A stretch of 64,000 bases of DNA from an uncultured Bacteroidales bacterium. GTDB lineage: Bacteria; Bacteroidota; Bacteroidia; Bacteroidales; UBA932. The notes beneath the pieces are model-generated. The model saw nothing but the letters and a program-made list of their open reading frames with translations, did not search any database and was not told where the DNA came from. Of the stretch, positions 1 through 6,433 are shown piece by piece. The stretch is from assembly GCA_945487035.1 (NCBI GenBank), contig CALYTI010000006.1, positions 1-64,000 on the forward strand, given 5' to 3'. Within the stretch, counting starts at the first letter, position 1, and the number at the start of each line of letters is the position of its first letter. The position numbers were made by a program, and so were the translations under genes.

Positions 1-346
1 GGTAAGAATATATACATACCCTTTGCCAGACTCCATAGCATGAAATGATTTGAAAATTACTTTGCAACAGCCATCAAATTTACGATTTTTCTTGCAATCT
101 TGACTGTTCAAAGTACCGATACTTATATAATCTCTTTAATTTTCGCCTCATATCTAACCATCAGTCAAACAATCCTGCATCTTTGCCAGCATAACACTAC
201 AACTATCATATTATGGCAGACATCAACGATGAGGAATAGCCGGAATATATCGGGAAGCTGGTGAATATCTCCCGGGAAAGAGCGGGGTATGTGTGAGTCG
301 GTCAAGTGTCCTCCGCTGACGCTGCGGCATATAGGCTTATTCCGAT
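1..346. other. Intergenic left edge, no supported gene
   Basis: The stretch is AT-rich and I see no convincing gene in it. A start at 213 reads only eight codons before a TAG, then stays open in the same frame to about 294. This could be the debris of a short gene, but I recognise nothing in it. The upstream part may belong to whatever lies left of the window. Confidence 0.5.
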
Positions 347-355
347 TATCTTTGC
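347..355 (+). promoter_or_regulatory. -7 promoter box of the Abi_2 gene
   Basis: TATCTTTGC is an exact match to the Bacteroidota -7 consensus TAnnTTTG(C/T). It lies 24 nt before the ATG at 380, so the mRNA would have a short leader of about 20 nt. Confidence 0.7.
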
Positions 356-379
356 TAAATTTGTAAAAAAGATAAATGA

Positions 380-1363
380 ATGAGGACATATAATAAACCG
401 CCAAAGACTTTCGATGAGCAGATACAGATTCTCGAAAATCGAGGTCTGGTCATCAATGACAGAGCAAGGACCAAAAGGCATCTTTCCAATGTGAGCTATT
501 ACAGGATGAGTGCCTATATGCTTCCATTCAAGAAGCGAGATGCTTCCGGAAAGCCATTGGATGAGTTTGTAGAAGGAACAACTTGGGACGATGTATATAA
601 CCTCTATAAGTTTGATAGAAAACTCCGGCTTTTGGTTTTTGATGCAATTGAGAGAATAGAGATCGCTCTTAGGACTCAGGTCATATATCAACTCAGTCAC
701 AAATATGGTTCCCACTGGCAAAATCAAAAAGAGTTGTTTATGCCTGCCAAACATAATCCGAAAACCGGAAAATCCTACGATGTGTTTGCTGATGTCCAGA
801 ATCATATCAATGACCAATTGAATGCCAACAAACGAGCCGTGTTCATTGAACATTATATGAGCACATACGACAATCCTCCTACACCTCCTAGCTGGATGAG
901 TGTGGAACTCTTGTATTTCAGCGAGCTGTCAAAAATATGTCAGAACCTCAAGTCAAGAAAAGACAGAACAGATATTGCTGCCGCTTTCGGTATTGCGGAT
1001 GAAACTATTTTCTGTTCCTGGCTCCATACATTGAATTACCTCAGGAATATCTGTGCCCACCACGCCAGATTATGGAATATCGAAATTGATGTCAATCCAA
1101 AGAAATACTTCAATAAGAATCAGAATTATATCTGGTTGAGCAATGCGGAAATACAGAGCGCACAAACGAGGAGATTATATTACAGCTTGTGTCTGATTCT
1201 TTACCTACTGCAGAGCGTTAACCCTAATACGAAATTCAGAGAACACTTTAGACAATTGCTCGAAGATTATCCTGTTGTCAAACTTGGATATATGGGATTC
1301 CCTAAAGATTGGGAGCAGCATCCTTTGTGGGCGGGGAAAATTAGTTGCAAAATTCAAAAATGA
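380..1363 (+). CDS. Abi_2 (AbiD/AbiF-type) abortive-infection protein, HEPN fold
   Basis: This 327-residue protein matches the Abi_2 family over its whole length. The N-terminal part carries the usual 'tfdeQi..L..RGl.i.d...t...L...nYYR' pattern at about residues 12-42. Near residues 222-228 sits RNICAHH, an R-x4-H motif of the HEPN superfamily, where this motif is usually the RNase active site. Family members such as lactococcal AbiD and AbiF make the host abort phage infection, probably by cutting RNA after phage sensing; the target is not known here. It has its own promoter and a likely terminator at 1417-1462, so it is a one-gene unit. AT-rich composition and its neighbours suggest horizontal gain. 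The family assignment is firm; the anti-phage role is inferred. Confidence 0.9.
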   Translation: MRTYNKPPKTFDEQIQILENRGLVINDRARTKRHLSNVSYYRMSAYMLPFKKRDASGKPLDEFVEGTTWDDVYNLYKFDRKLRLLVFDAIERIEIALRTQVIYQLSHKYGSHWQNQKELFMPAKHNPKTGKSYDVFADVQNHINDQLNANKRAVFIEHYMSTYDNPPTPPSWMSVELLYFSELSKICQNLKSRKDRTDIAAAFGIADETIFCSWLHTLNYLRNICAHHARLWNIEIDVNPKKYFNKNQNYIWLSNAEIQSAQTRRLYYSLCLILYLLQSVNPNTKFREHFRQLLEDYPVVKLGYMGFPKDWEQHPLWAGKISCKIQK

Positions 1364-1416
1364 GCATTAAATTTGCGCTCACAATTGAGAAAGTTCTTAG
1401 AAACTAGAGATAATAA

Positions 1417-1462
1417 GCCTCTCAGGCGCGTCGCAAGACAGCATACTTGAGGGGCGTTTTCT
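1417..1462 (+). terminator. Likely terminator of the Abi_2 gene
   Basis: GCCTCTCA and TGAGGGGC pair over 8 bp, with one G-T wobble, across a 23-nt loop and are followed by GTTTTCT. The stem resembles the much tighter hairpins at 19803 and 21595. Confidence 0.5.
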
Positions 1463-1568
1463 ATAATACAGCGGTCTATTGACCGACCATGGTCCGGAAT
1501 ACGAGACTTCCACCGTCTTCTGTCATTTGAGGAATGAAACCACTTCCTCCAAATTGTCGGTAACGAGA

Positions 1569-1913
1569 TCAAAGAGCATAGACAATGGTCCTCTTGCCCT
1601 TTCCTGCAAGCCAACCGGCCTCTGTATGGGCACTGCGGCCACAAGGTAACACCAGCACGCAGGTGTCAGCCCATTCAAGAGCCTGAATGTCATTGGCGAA
1701 CTGCTGCTTTGCCCTGGGGCTTTTCATCCCTTCACGATACTGGTCCACACTCCATTCCATGTAGTTAGGATCTACATCGGACCAACGGAATCCGACCGTA
1801 CCCTGAGGAGGATTGCGGAAATCATAAACATCATGACCTGCTGCGCGGAGTTTCTCCACCACCTCTGTGTAATATTGGTTTCTCCAACTGCTTGCTACGT
1901 AAATCTTTGCCAT
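1569..1913 (-). CDS. Nucleoside 2-deoxyribosyltransferase-like protein, C-terminus lost by frameshift
   Basis: The 114 residues match the small NDT-like family: KIYVASSWRNQYY at the N-terminus, the YDFRNP segment near residue 31, and the signature LPCGRSAHTEAGW near residue 90. Such proteins cleave or transfer N-glycosidic bonds of nucleosides or nucleotides. The frame stops just after KGKRTIVYAL. In the next frame, DNA from about 1584 down to the TGA at 1523-1525 reads SMLFDLVTDNLEEVVSFLK, which looks like the normal family tail. About ten codons and the frame therefore appear lost between the two parts. The gene may be a recent pseudogene or may still make a shortened protein. It lies 45 bp after the AbiEi-like gene on the same strand and may share its transcript. 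Confidence 0.75.
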   Translation of the reverse strand: MAKIYVASSWRNQYYTEVVEKLRAAGHDVYDFRNPPQGTVGFRWSDVDPNYMEWSVDQYREGMKSPRAKQQFANDIQALEWADTCVLVLPCGRSAHTEAGWLAGKGKRTIVYAL

Positions 1914-1958
1914 ATATCATATCCTCAATCCACTGCGAGGTGAAGCATTCTTTAGATA

Positions 1959-2669
1959 TCATATTTCATTGTAGATTTTTTCAAGTTCTTCCTTTACGCC
2001 ACGTCTATTAGCGTATCTCAATAATTTAGTCTTGTTGATATTGAAGATAGTCATAGCATTCTCAGCAATTCTGACATACTCACTACCTTGTAAGTAACTG
2101 AAATCCGGATCACAGTATATGTCCACCAATATTTTTTCCAATGTTGATACAGGAATGTCGTCAACCTTCTGAAGTGGAGCCTCTGAAACAAGATTTTTAA
2201 CGAATACATTCCTCTCATCCAAATTGATATACCTGTAGACCATGTCTTGGTCAGGCTTATAAAAGGCCTTTACTCCATCAACCCTCAAGTGGTCAAACAC
2301 AAACTCGGACGCATCCTTTTCAACTTCAACATATATTGTCTGATTAGAAGCAATGTGATGCAGCAGCGGTGAAATCCAGGGGCCTTCATAAACACAGATC
2401 TTTGTGAAAGGATACTTGTTTTTGAGGGTCTGATATATTTCCATAACATCACGACTTAATTGAGGACGGAATACACCTTTATCTGGTTTTAAGTAAACAC
2501 CTCGACTTGGACGAATCAGTTTTCCATTATTAACTAGACGCATAAGGACTTTTCTAATATATGGTAACGTTGACTTTTCCTTGGTCAGGCAATACTCAAA
2601 TGCATCATCCGCATTAAACTCCAGATGATTTGAAGCAAACTCCATTATTATGTCATCAATTCTACTCAT
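1959..2669 (-). CDS. AbiEi-like (DUF6577-type) antitoxin/transcriptional regulator, no toxin partner seen
   Basis: The protein has 236 residues. Residues 1-65 form a winged-helix-like DNA-binding region ending in LIRPSRGVYLKP, the characteristic 'G.Y' wing of AbiEi antitoxins. The rest (about 66-236) resembles the DUF6577/AbiEi effector half. In type IV toxin-antitoxin systems AbiEi represses its own promoter and neutralises the nucleotidyltransferase toxin AbiEii. No AbiEii-type gene follows here; the next gene on the strand is the broken NDT-like one. A TATTTTTGA box and a 42-bp nested palindrome sit directly upstream, fitting autoregulation. It is either an orphan antitoxin, a remnant of a lost system, or a regulator with another partner. 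Family placement is by pattern, without an alignment. Confidence 0.7.
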   Translation of the reverse strand: MSRIDDIIMEFASNHLEFNADDAFEYCLTKEKSTLPYIRKVLMRLVNNGKLIRPSRGVYLKPDKGVFRPQLSRDVMEIYQTLKNKYPFTKICVYEGPWISPLLHHIASNQTIYVEVEKDASEFVFDHLRVDGVKAFYKPDQDMVYRYINLDERNVFVKNLVSEAPLQKVDDIPVSTLEKILVDIYCDPDFSYLQGSEYVRIAENAMTIFNINKTKLLRYANRRGVKEELEKIYNEI

Positions 2670-2681
2670 CTCTTATTTTTT

Positions 2682-2690
2682 TCAAAAATA
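2682..2690 (-). promoter_or_regulatory. -7 box of the AbiEi-like gene
   Basis: Read on the minus strand, TATTTTTGA fits TAnnTTTG and lies 12 nt before the ATG at 2669. The operator palindrome begins on the very next base. Confidence 0.6.
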
Positions 2691-2732
2691 GGTAAATTAC
2701 GGCAATAAATCAAATTATTGCCAATATTTACC
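2691..2732. promoter_or_regulatory. 42-bp nested palindromic operator upstream of the AbiEi-like gene
   Basis: Outer arms GGTAAAT (2691-2697) and ATTTACC (2726-2732) enclose inner arms GGCAATAA (2701-2708) and TTATTGCC (2715-2722). Both inner-outer spacers are exactly 3 bp, and the centre is ATCAAA. The palindrome abuts the -7 box, so a bound protein would block the -33 region. AbiEi antitoxins are known to bind inverted repeats at their own promoter; that this one does so is an inference. Confidence 0.75.
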
Positions 2733-2999
2733 CAAATTATCCGAGATTCACACTATGACAGTAGTCATGGTAAGTTCTTTGAATTCGATTTGGTAAGTGC
2801 TGGGAAAGTGGTCCTGAAACGAAGAAAGTAGTCACATTTAGTCGCATTTGACGCAACTTTTACCTACCAATAAAGTTACCAAATCAATTAAGAATCGCTA
2901 TCCTATGAATGTAGAAAGCACATAATCACATTCTTTAATGAGGAGGAGTATTAACGGATTTTAGCAGTAAATATTACTGAAAATCAACAAGTTATAAAA

Positions 3000-3027
3000 A
3001 GCAGCGGATGGCTCCGCTGCTTTTTTT
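3000..3027 (+). terminator. Rho-independent terminator without an obvious gene
   Basis: AGCAGCGGA and TCCGCTGCT form a perfect 9-bp stem around a TGGC loop, followed by seven Ts (counting the last stem base). No gene reads into it from the left within this window, so it may be left over from a deleted gene. Confidence 0.75.
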
Positions 3028-3038
3028 GCTTCCGGAAT

Positions 3039-3069
3039 CCCCTCAGAGCAATTTGAGGGGGAGTTTTTT
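3039..3069 (+). terminator. Second terminator-like hairpin
   Basis: CCCCTCA and TGAGGGG form a 7-bp stem with an 8-nt loop, followed by GGAG and then six Ts. It lies only 12 bp after the previous hairpin, making a tandem terminator. Confidence 0.5.
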
Positions 3070-3114
3070 GCGCTTTCAAATGCAATATCCATCCCAGTGT
3101 TAGCCCTCCTCCTT

Positions 3115-3184
3115 CCTGATGTGGAAGATGAGGAGTGAAAAGTGCGTGGGAGGCCGTTTTTGCTCCTGATGTGACACATCAGGA
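3115..3184 (+). repeat. 70-bp interspersed repeat, copy A
   Basis: It begins CCTGATGTG, shares GATGAGGAG and GAAAAGTGC with copy B, has the core CGTTTTTGCTCC, and ends in the 21-bp perfect palindrome TCCTGATGTG-A-CACATCAGGA (3164-3184). From 3127 to 3183 it matches copy B at 46 of 57 positions by eye. Confidence 0.7.
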
Positions 3185-3231
3185 ATTCCAAAATGTGGCG
3201 TAGAGGGCGGTGTGAGGCAGGTTTGCGTTTT

Positions 3232-3301
3232 CCCGAACTGTTAGATGAGGAGGGAAAAGTGCACAGAATGTCGTTTTTGCTCCCGATGTGATAGATGAGG
3301 A
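3232..3301 (+). repeat. 70-bp interspersed repeat, copy B
   Basis: It has the same length, order and orientation as copy A, 117 bp downstream. The terminal palindrome is degraded here (CCCGATGTG..AGATGAGGA), so copy A looks closer to the functional form. Confidence 0.7.
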
Positions 3302-3416
3302 ATATGGTGTGGGAGATGCCATAGATTATGAGAAGAGAATGCGACGGAGGGTGCCAGAGCGTGGCGCAAAGCTTACACTTAGCTTTCAAAACACTGCGAA
3401 AATGTGATTTTTTAGT

Positions 3417-3425
3417 TAGATTTGC
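3417..3425 (+). promoter_or_regulatory. -7 box of the TlpA-like gene
   Basis: TAGATTTGC fits the Bacteroidota consensus and lies 13 nt before the ATG at 3439. Confidence 0.65.
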
Positions 3426-3438
3426 ATAGTGTTTTGAT

Positions 3439-4017
3439 ATGAAAAGAATATTATTTGCGATTTCGTTATTGGTTATGGCATCGGGAAATGTTTTTGCACA
3501 GACTGCCGGGGAGGCAGACCTTGATTTGCAGTACGCAACTGAGTTGTTGACCAAGGGGACACAGGCTCCGGATTTCACACTCAATGATATCAACGGCAAA
3601 CCGGTAAGTCTGAGTGACTTTGTCGGACGCAAGGTAGTTCTCCAGTTCTGGGCATCCTGGTGTCCGGACTGCCGTGCGGAAGTTCCTCAGATGAAAGCAA
3701 TGCAGGCTGCAGCCGACCCGTCGGAAGTAGCTTTCGTATCAATATCTTTCGACAGAACTTTCGAGGCCTTCAAAACCTATGTATCAGAGAATTACCTCGG
3801 AGGAGTGCAGCTCTTTGACCCTGCCGGAAAGAAGGAGTCCGAAGTCGGTGCCGCATACCACATCAAATGGATACCTTCCCTCTATCTTATCGACGAGCAG
3901 GGCAAAGTGGTTTTCGGAACCGTTGTAGCCGACAAAATCGCCAAAGCTCTCAATGCAGACACCCATACTGCTCTCCCGGGTCGCGGAGTCTGCACTGAGG
4001 AAGGGTGCTCATTATAA
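3439..4017 (+). CDS. TlpA/ResA-like thioredoxin-fold protein, exported
   Basis: The 192-residue protein starts with a Sec signal peptide (about 1-20, cleavage after VFA). It continues with an AhpC/TSA-type entry (APDFTLNDINGKPVSLSDF) and the redox motif WCPDC, with cysteines near 75 and 78. The cis-Pro region is WIPSLYLID. It probably reduces or isomerises periplasmic disulfides, or passes electrons to a membrane partner. An odd C-terminal tail, GVCTEEGCSL, adds two more cysteines. The next gene, starting 12 bp on, is a frameshifted cysteine-containing secreted protein, which may be its substrate or partner. That link is inference. Confidence 0.85.
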   Translation: MKRILFAISLLVMASGNVFAQTAGEADLDLQYATELLTKGTQAPDFTLNDINGKPVSLSDFVGRKVVLQFWASWCPDCRAEVPQMKAMQAAADPSEVAFVSISFDRTFEAFKTYVSENYLGGVQLFDPAGKKESEVGAAYHIKWIPSLYLIDEQGKVVFGTVVADKIAKALNADTHTALPGRGVCTEEGCSL

Positions 4018-4029
4018 GTTTCTTCCAAT

Positions 4030-4396
4030 ATGAAACTCTCTGCTCTGATTCTGTATTTGCTGCTGTCCCTTTTTTTTAGGGGATAGGGTGCAGAATACCC
4101 GGTCGGCAGAGCAGTTGCAGGCCTCCGCGACAGGTTCACGGATTTTAGAAGAAGAGAAGGACTGCAATACTTACACCTGTCCCAAGAGTGATTTATGTCT
4201 GACTCCAGGGCAGGGAGGAACATTCACAGGCCAGAATCCGTCCTCTCAGCTTAAATCGAACTTCAGGCTTGTCAGATACGGCAAGCTCACCAACCGCTCC
4301 AATCTCAAAACCTTCCTGACGGATGCTGATGTCACCCTTTCGGGTTTGCATACATCTGCCAGATATCTGTATTCCATCTGCAGGCTGAGGCTTTAG
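4030..4396 (+). pseudogene. Small secreted cysteine-containing protein interrupted at an 8-T tract
   Basis: ATG at 4030 opens a signal-peptide-like sequence, MKLSALILYLLLSLFF, that runs into a stop at 4084. Dropping one base from the T8 run (4070-4077) joins it to a long open frame ending at the TAG of 4394-4396 and gives a protein of about 121 residues. The mature part contains DCNTYTCPKSDLC and one late cysteine. I do not recognise a family. A leader joining cleanly to a 360-bp open frame is good evidence for a real gene that is either off-phase, dead, or affected by a sequencing error in the homopolymer. It follows the TlpA-like gene by 12 bp. Confidence 0.55.
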
Positions 4397-4486
4397 CAGA
4401 TAGCTCAGCTCCGCTTCTGGCGCTCATTGCGCCTCACTACTCTTTAAGACAGACCAACGGGAACTCCTCCCGGAGGCTGTCGGAAT

Positions 4487-4960
4487 ATGGAATATCAAAC
4501 ATTTGAGACAATGGAAATAACTTTCAAAAAGGTCCATACAACAAAGGACCTCGTTATATCTGCAATCCTGGTGGCAGCCGGAATCGGCCTGTATTTTCTG
4601 AATGCCGGACTTGGCCTGCTTCTGGCTGTCAGCGGCCTGCTGATGCTTATTTTCTACAAAGCAGGCTACAAGTGTCAGGGGGAGAATATTCTTCTGAAAA
4701 AGTACGCAATGGACATTCCCCGCACCTGCAGGGATTCCATCAAGGAGTTTCTCGAAGGGAAGAATGTGGAACCGAAGATATGCAAAGATGACAATGGTGC
4801 CGTAGTACGGCTGGAGGTTTACTGCAATGCCGCCCGGTCCGTGGCCTATGCCCAGCTCTTCGATTTTGAAAACTATGCCTATGTGCCGCTAAGCGGGATA
4901 GTAGAACTGCGAGGTCCGAGGGCGGACAATCTTATCCGGAAGTTGCGCGGCACAAATTGA
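4487..4960 (+). CDS. Small membrane protein of unknown function
   Basis: The protein has 157 residues. Two closely spaced hydrophobic segments (about 23-40 and 41-58) are followed by a soluble part of roughly 100 residues. The soluble part has alternating charged and hydrophobic stretches and ends in ELRGPRADNLIRKL. I do not recognise the family. A GGAGG stretch at about 4471 would serve as ribosome-binding site for the ATG at 4487. A second ATG at 4511 (MEITFKK) is an alternative start. It converges with the DUF1963 gene, whose end is 11 bp away. Confidence 0.6.
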   Translation: MEYQTFETMEITFKKVHTTKDLVISAILVAAGIGLYFLNAGLGLLLAVSGLLMLIFYKAGYKCQGENILLKKYAMDIPRTCRDSIKEFLEGKNVEPKICKDDNGAVVRLEVYCNAARSVAYAQLFDFENYAYVPLSGIVELRGPRADNLIRKLRGTN

Positions 4961-4971
4961 CGCAGCCCACT

Positions 4972-5595
4972 CTAAAACGAATGCATATACCCGAAGCACT
5001 TGTCGAAGCGTCGGGCGGCAAGGTCTTCGGGGGATATGAGAAGGCATAGCATGCCGCAGTCGAAAAAGCGCAGGCCCCAGTCGTCATTTTCGTCTATCTG
5101 GAGCAGGCAGATGCACTCCGGATACTGCTCATAAACTTCATCGAAATACGGCTTTCCCAGCAGCTTGAAAGAATCCAGCCGCTCTGCGCAGGACTGCAAA
5201 TCCATCCCGACAGCGGGGAAGAACACATCTTCCCCGTCTTCGTAATGCATCTCATAGGGCTCCAGATTATCGCAGCTTGGACTGTACAGCACCCTCACGT
5301 GCAGCTTGTCCCACTCTCCGATATGGGGCGAAACGGGGCTGTCCAGTCCAAGGAAATAATCCACCGCCGCAAAGAAATACAGCATACCTTCGTGCGGGAG
5401 CAGACCTTCGCTGTCCACTTCCGCAAGGTCCTCGCAGCGGATCTGGCACAAAAAGGTCAGCGGCTCGCAGTCGTCTTCCTCATCCAGAGGCAAAACCGGA
5501 TATGGTGAGCCGGCCGGAAGGTCCGGCGCGCCCCACCATTTGCTCCTGCTTGAAAGCTCTCCTGAAGCTTTCCTGAAAGATAGTCCTATAGCCAT
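4972..5595 (-). CDS. DUF1963 (YwqG-like) protein
   Basis: The 207-residue protein shows the DUF1963/YwqG layout: an early KWWGAPDLPAGSPYPV segment, 'LTFLCQIRCEDL' strand, then LLPHEGMLYFF, and a C-terminal half describing an aspartate-rich water-soluble beta fold (QIDENDDWGLRFFDCG). YwqG-type proteins are found in many bacteria, often near polymorphic toxin immunity genes, but their activity is unknown. Here it stands alone and cytosolic, with no toxin gene nearby. Its promoter region contains the TGCGAATTA repeats at 5649-5691. Confidence 0.8.
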   Translation of the reverse strand: MAIGLSFRKASGELSSRSKWWGAPDLPAGSPYPVLPLDEEDDCEPLTFLCQIRCEDLAEVDSEGLLPHEGMLYFFAAVDYFLGLDSPVSPHIGEWDKLHVRVLYSPSCDNLEPYEMHYEDGEDVFFPAVGMDLQSCAERLDSFKLLGKPYFDEVYEQYPECICLLQIDENDDWGLRFFDCGMLCLLISPEDLAARRFDKCFGYMHSF

Positions 5596-5648
5596 AGCTA
5601 GTGTATCGTCCTGAAATAGTTTACTAAAAAAAGGTCTGTGCAGGCTTC

Positions 5649-5691
5649 TTGCGAATTAAAATCAAAATTAATTCGCAAACTATGCGAATTA
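5649..5691. promoter_or_regulatory. Operator-like inverted repeats between crcB and the DUF1963 gene
   Basis: TTGCGAATTAA (5649-5659) and TTAATTCGCAA (5668-5678) form a perfect 11-bp inverted repeat with an 8-bp spacer. A third half-site, TGCGAATTA, follows at 5683-5691. The location, between two leftward genes and 54 bp before the DUF1963 start, suits a repressor site; as RNA it would be a weak AT-rich hairpin. Confidence 0.45.
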
Positions 5692-5704
5692 TTACCCGAA
5701 TGTT

Positions 5705-6088
5705 CTACTGCACTCGAAAAAGAGAGTAGCCAAAGGCGACAAGGGCGATGCCGACAACTACGCTGAGTGCGACATAGAACGCAAAATTCCAGTAATTGCC
5801 GAGCTGCAGCATCATCAGTGCTTCTTTGGAGAAGCTTGAGAAGGTGGTGAAGCCGCCGCAGAATCCGGTCATCAAAAAGAGTGTCCAGCTGCTGTTCGCA
5901 CCGGTGCTCCGATCCAGAAATGCCCAAAGCATACCAATCAGCAGGCAGCCGAGCAGATTCGCTGCAAGAGTAGCCCAGGGGATGCCCTTGCTCATATTTT
6001 TCATCAGCAATGACACTGCATACCTGGCTGCTCCTCCCAGGAAACTGCCGGACCCTACCAGCAGTATGTTTTTGAGAATTTCACTCAT
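5705..6088 (-). CDS. crcB: Fluoride ion exporter CrcB (Fluc)
   Basis: The 127 residues form four membrane segments with all Fluc signatures: VGSGSFLGGAARY near the N-terminus, ANLLGCLLIG near 44, and the pore motif GFCGGFTTFSSFS near 75. Fluc channels work as antiparallel dimers that let cytosolic fluoride leak out. Length is normal for the family. A single crcB means a homodimer. No fluoride riboswitch could be recognised upstream; instead the leader holds a repeated hairpin (6113-6189). Confidence 0.95.
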   Translation of the reverse strand: MSEILKNILLVGSGSFLGGAARYAVSLLMKNMSKGIPWATLAANLLGCLLIGMLWAFLDRSTGANSSWTLFLMTGFCGGFTTFSSFSKEALMMLQLGNYWNFAFYVALSVVVGIALVAFGYSLFRVQ

Positions 6089-6112
6089 CTGTCCTGTCCT
6101 TTAATCCATTCC

Positions 6113-6189
6113 GTACAGGAGAAGTCCTCCTGGTGTACAAATATAGTCAAAAACCCCATTATGTACAGCAGAAGCCCCTCCTGGTGTAC
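6113..6189. repeat. Two 26/27-bp hairpin repeats in the crcB upstream region
   Basis: Copy 1 (6113-6138) and copy 2 (6163-6189) both start GTACAG, end CTCCTGGTGTAC and can fold by pairing GTACA with TGTAC and GGAG with CTCC. They are 50 bp apart, start to start. Copy 1 lies at the predicted crcB transcription start, so its hairpin would form the 5' end of the mRNA; copy 2 lies upstream of the promoter. Confidence 0.6.
6137..6145 (-). promoter_or_regulatory. -7 box of crcB
   Basis: On the minus strand this reads TATATTTGT, 48 nt before the crcB ATG. Confidence 0.65.
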
Positions 6190-6433
6190 GAACTGACGCG
6201 CCTCTCCTCGAAGGTCTTGAGGCCAATACTGCCTATGTGCTCAATATTTCCGCTGTCAACGGATCTTACTCAAGTCACTATTGCTGTTTGCCTGTACATA
6301 TCAGGCTGAGCAGCGACAAAGCGTTCAATTATTTCTGTATCTTTGCCTTCGCAGCCGTGAAAAAGAGATTATATCCGCTTCCGGTCTGACCGTTTATGCC
6401 GTAATCAACAAACTTATAGAACTTTAACTTCAG
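6190..6433. other. Intergenic region upstream of the feoB-like gene
   Basis: It contains an exact -7 box, TATCTTTGC, at 6338-6346, which gives an 88-nt leader before the ATG at 6434. I found no feoA gene, no G-domain remnant and no known riboswitch. Sequence left of the box is non-coding as far as I can see. Confidence 0.55.

Larger units (their letters stand above)
2733..3416. other. Non-coding stretch with terminators and repeats
   Basis: No gene is supported. The stretch holds two terminator-like hairpins (3000-3027 and 3039-3069) and two copies of a 70-bp repeat (3115-3184, 3232-3301). Base composition changes from AT-rich to the chromosomal average around 3000, so this may be the right border of the accessory patch. 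Confidence 0.6.

Noticed and set aside
213..296. Short gene starting at 213
   Set aside because: It stops after eight codons and the continuation matches nothing that I recognise.
2961..3632. Leftward open frame of 223 codons across the 3.1-3.6 kb region
   Set aside because: It runs through the terminators, both 70-bp repeats and the start of the TlpA-like gene; the translation is low in complexity and has no domain.
6089..6200. Fluoride riboswitch ahead of crcB
   Set aside because: I could not find the conserved crcB-motif core in the leader; the hairpins there have a different structure.
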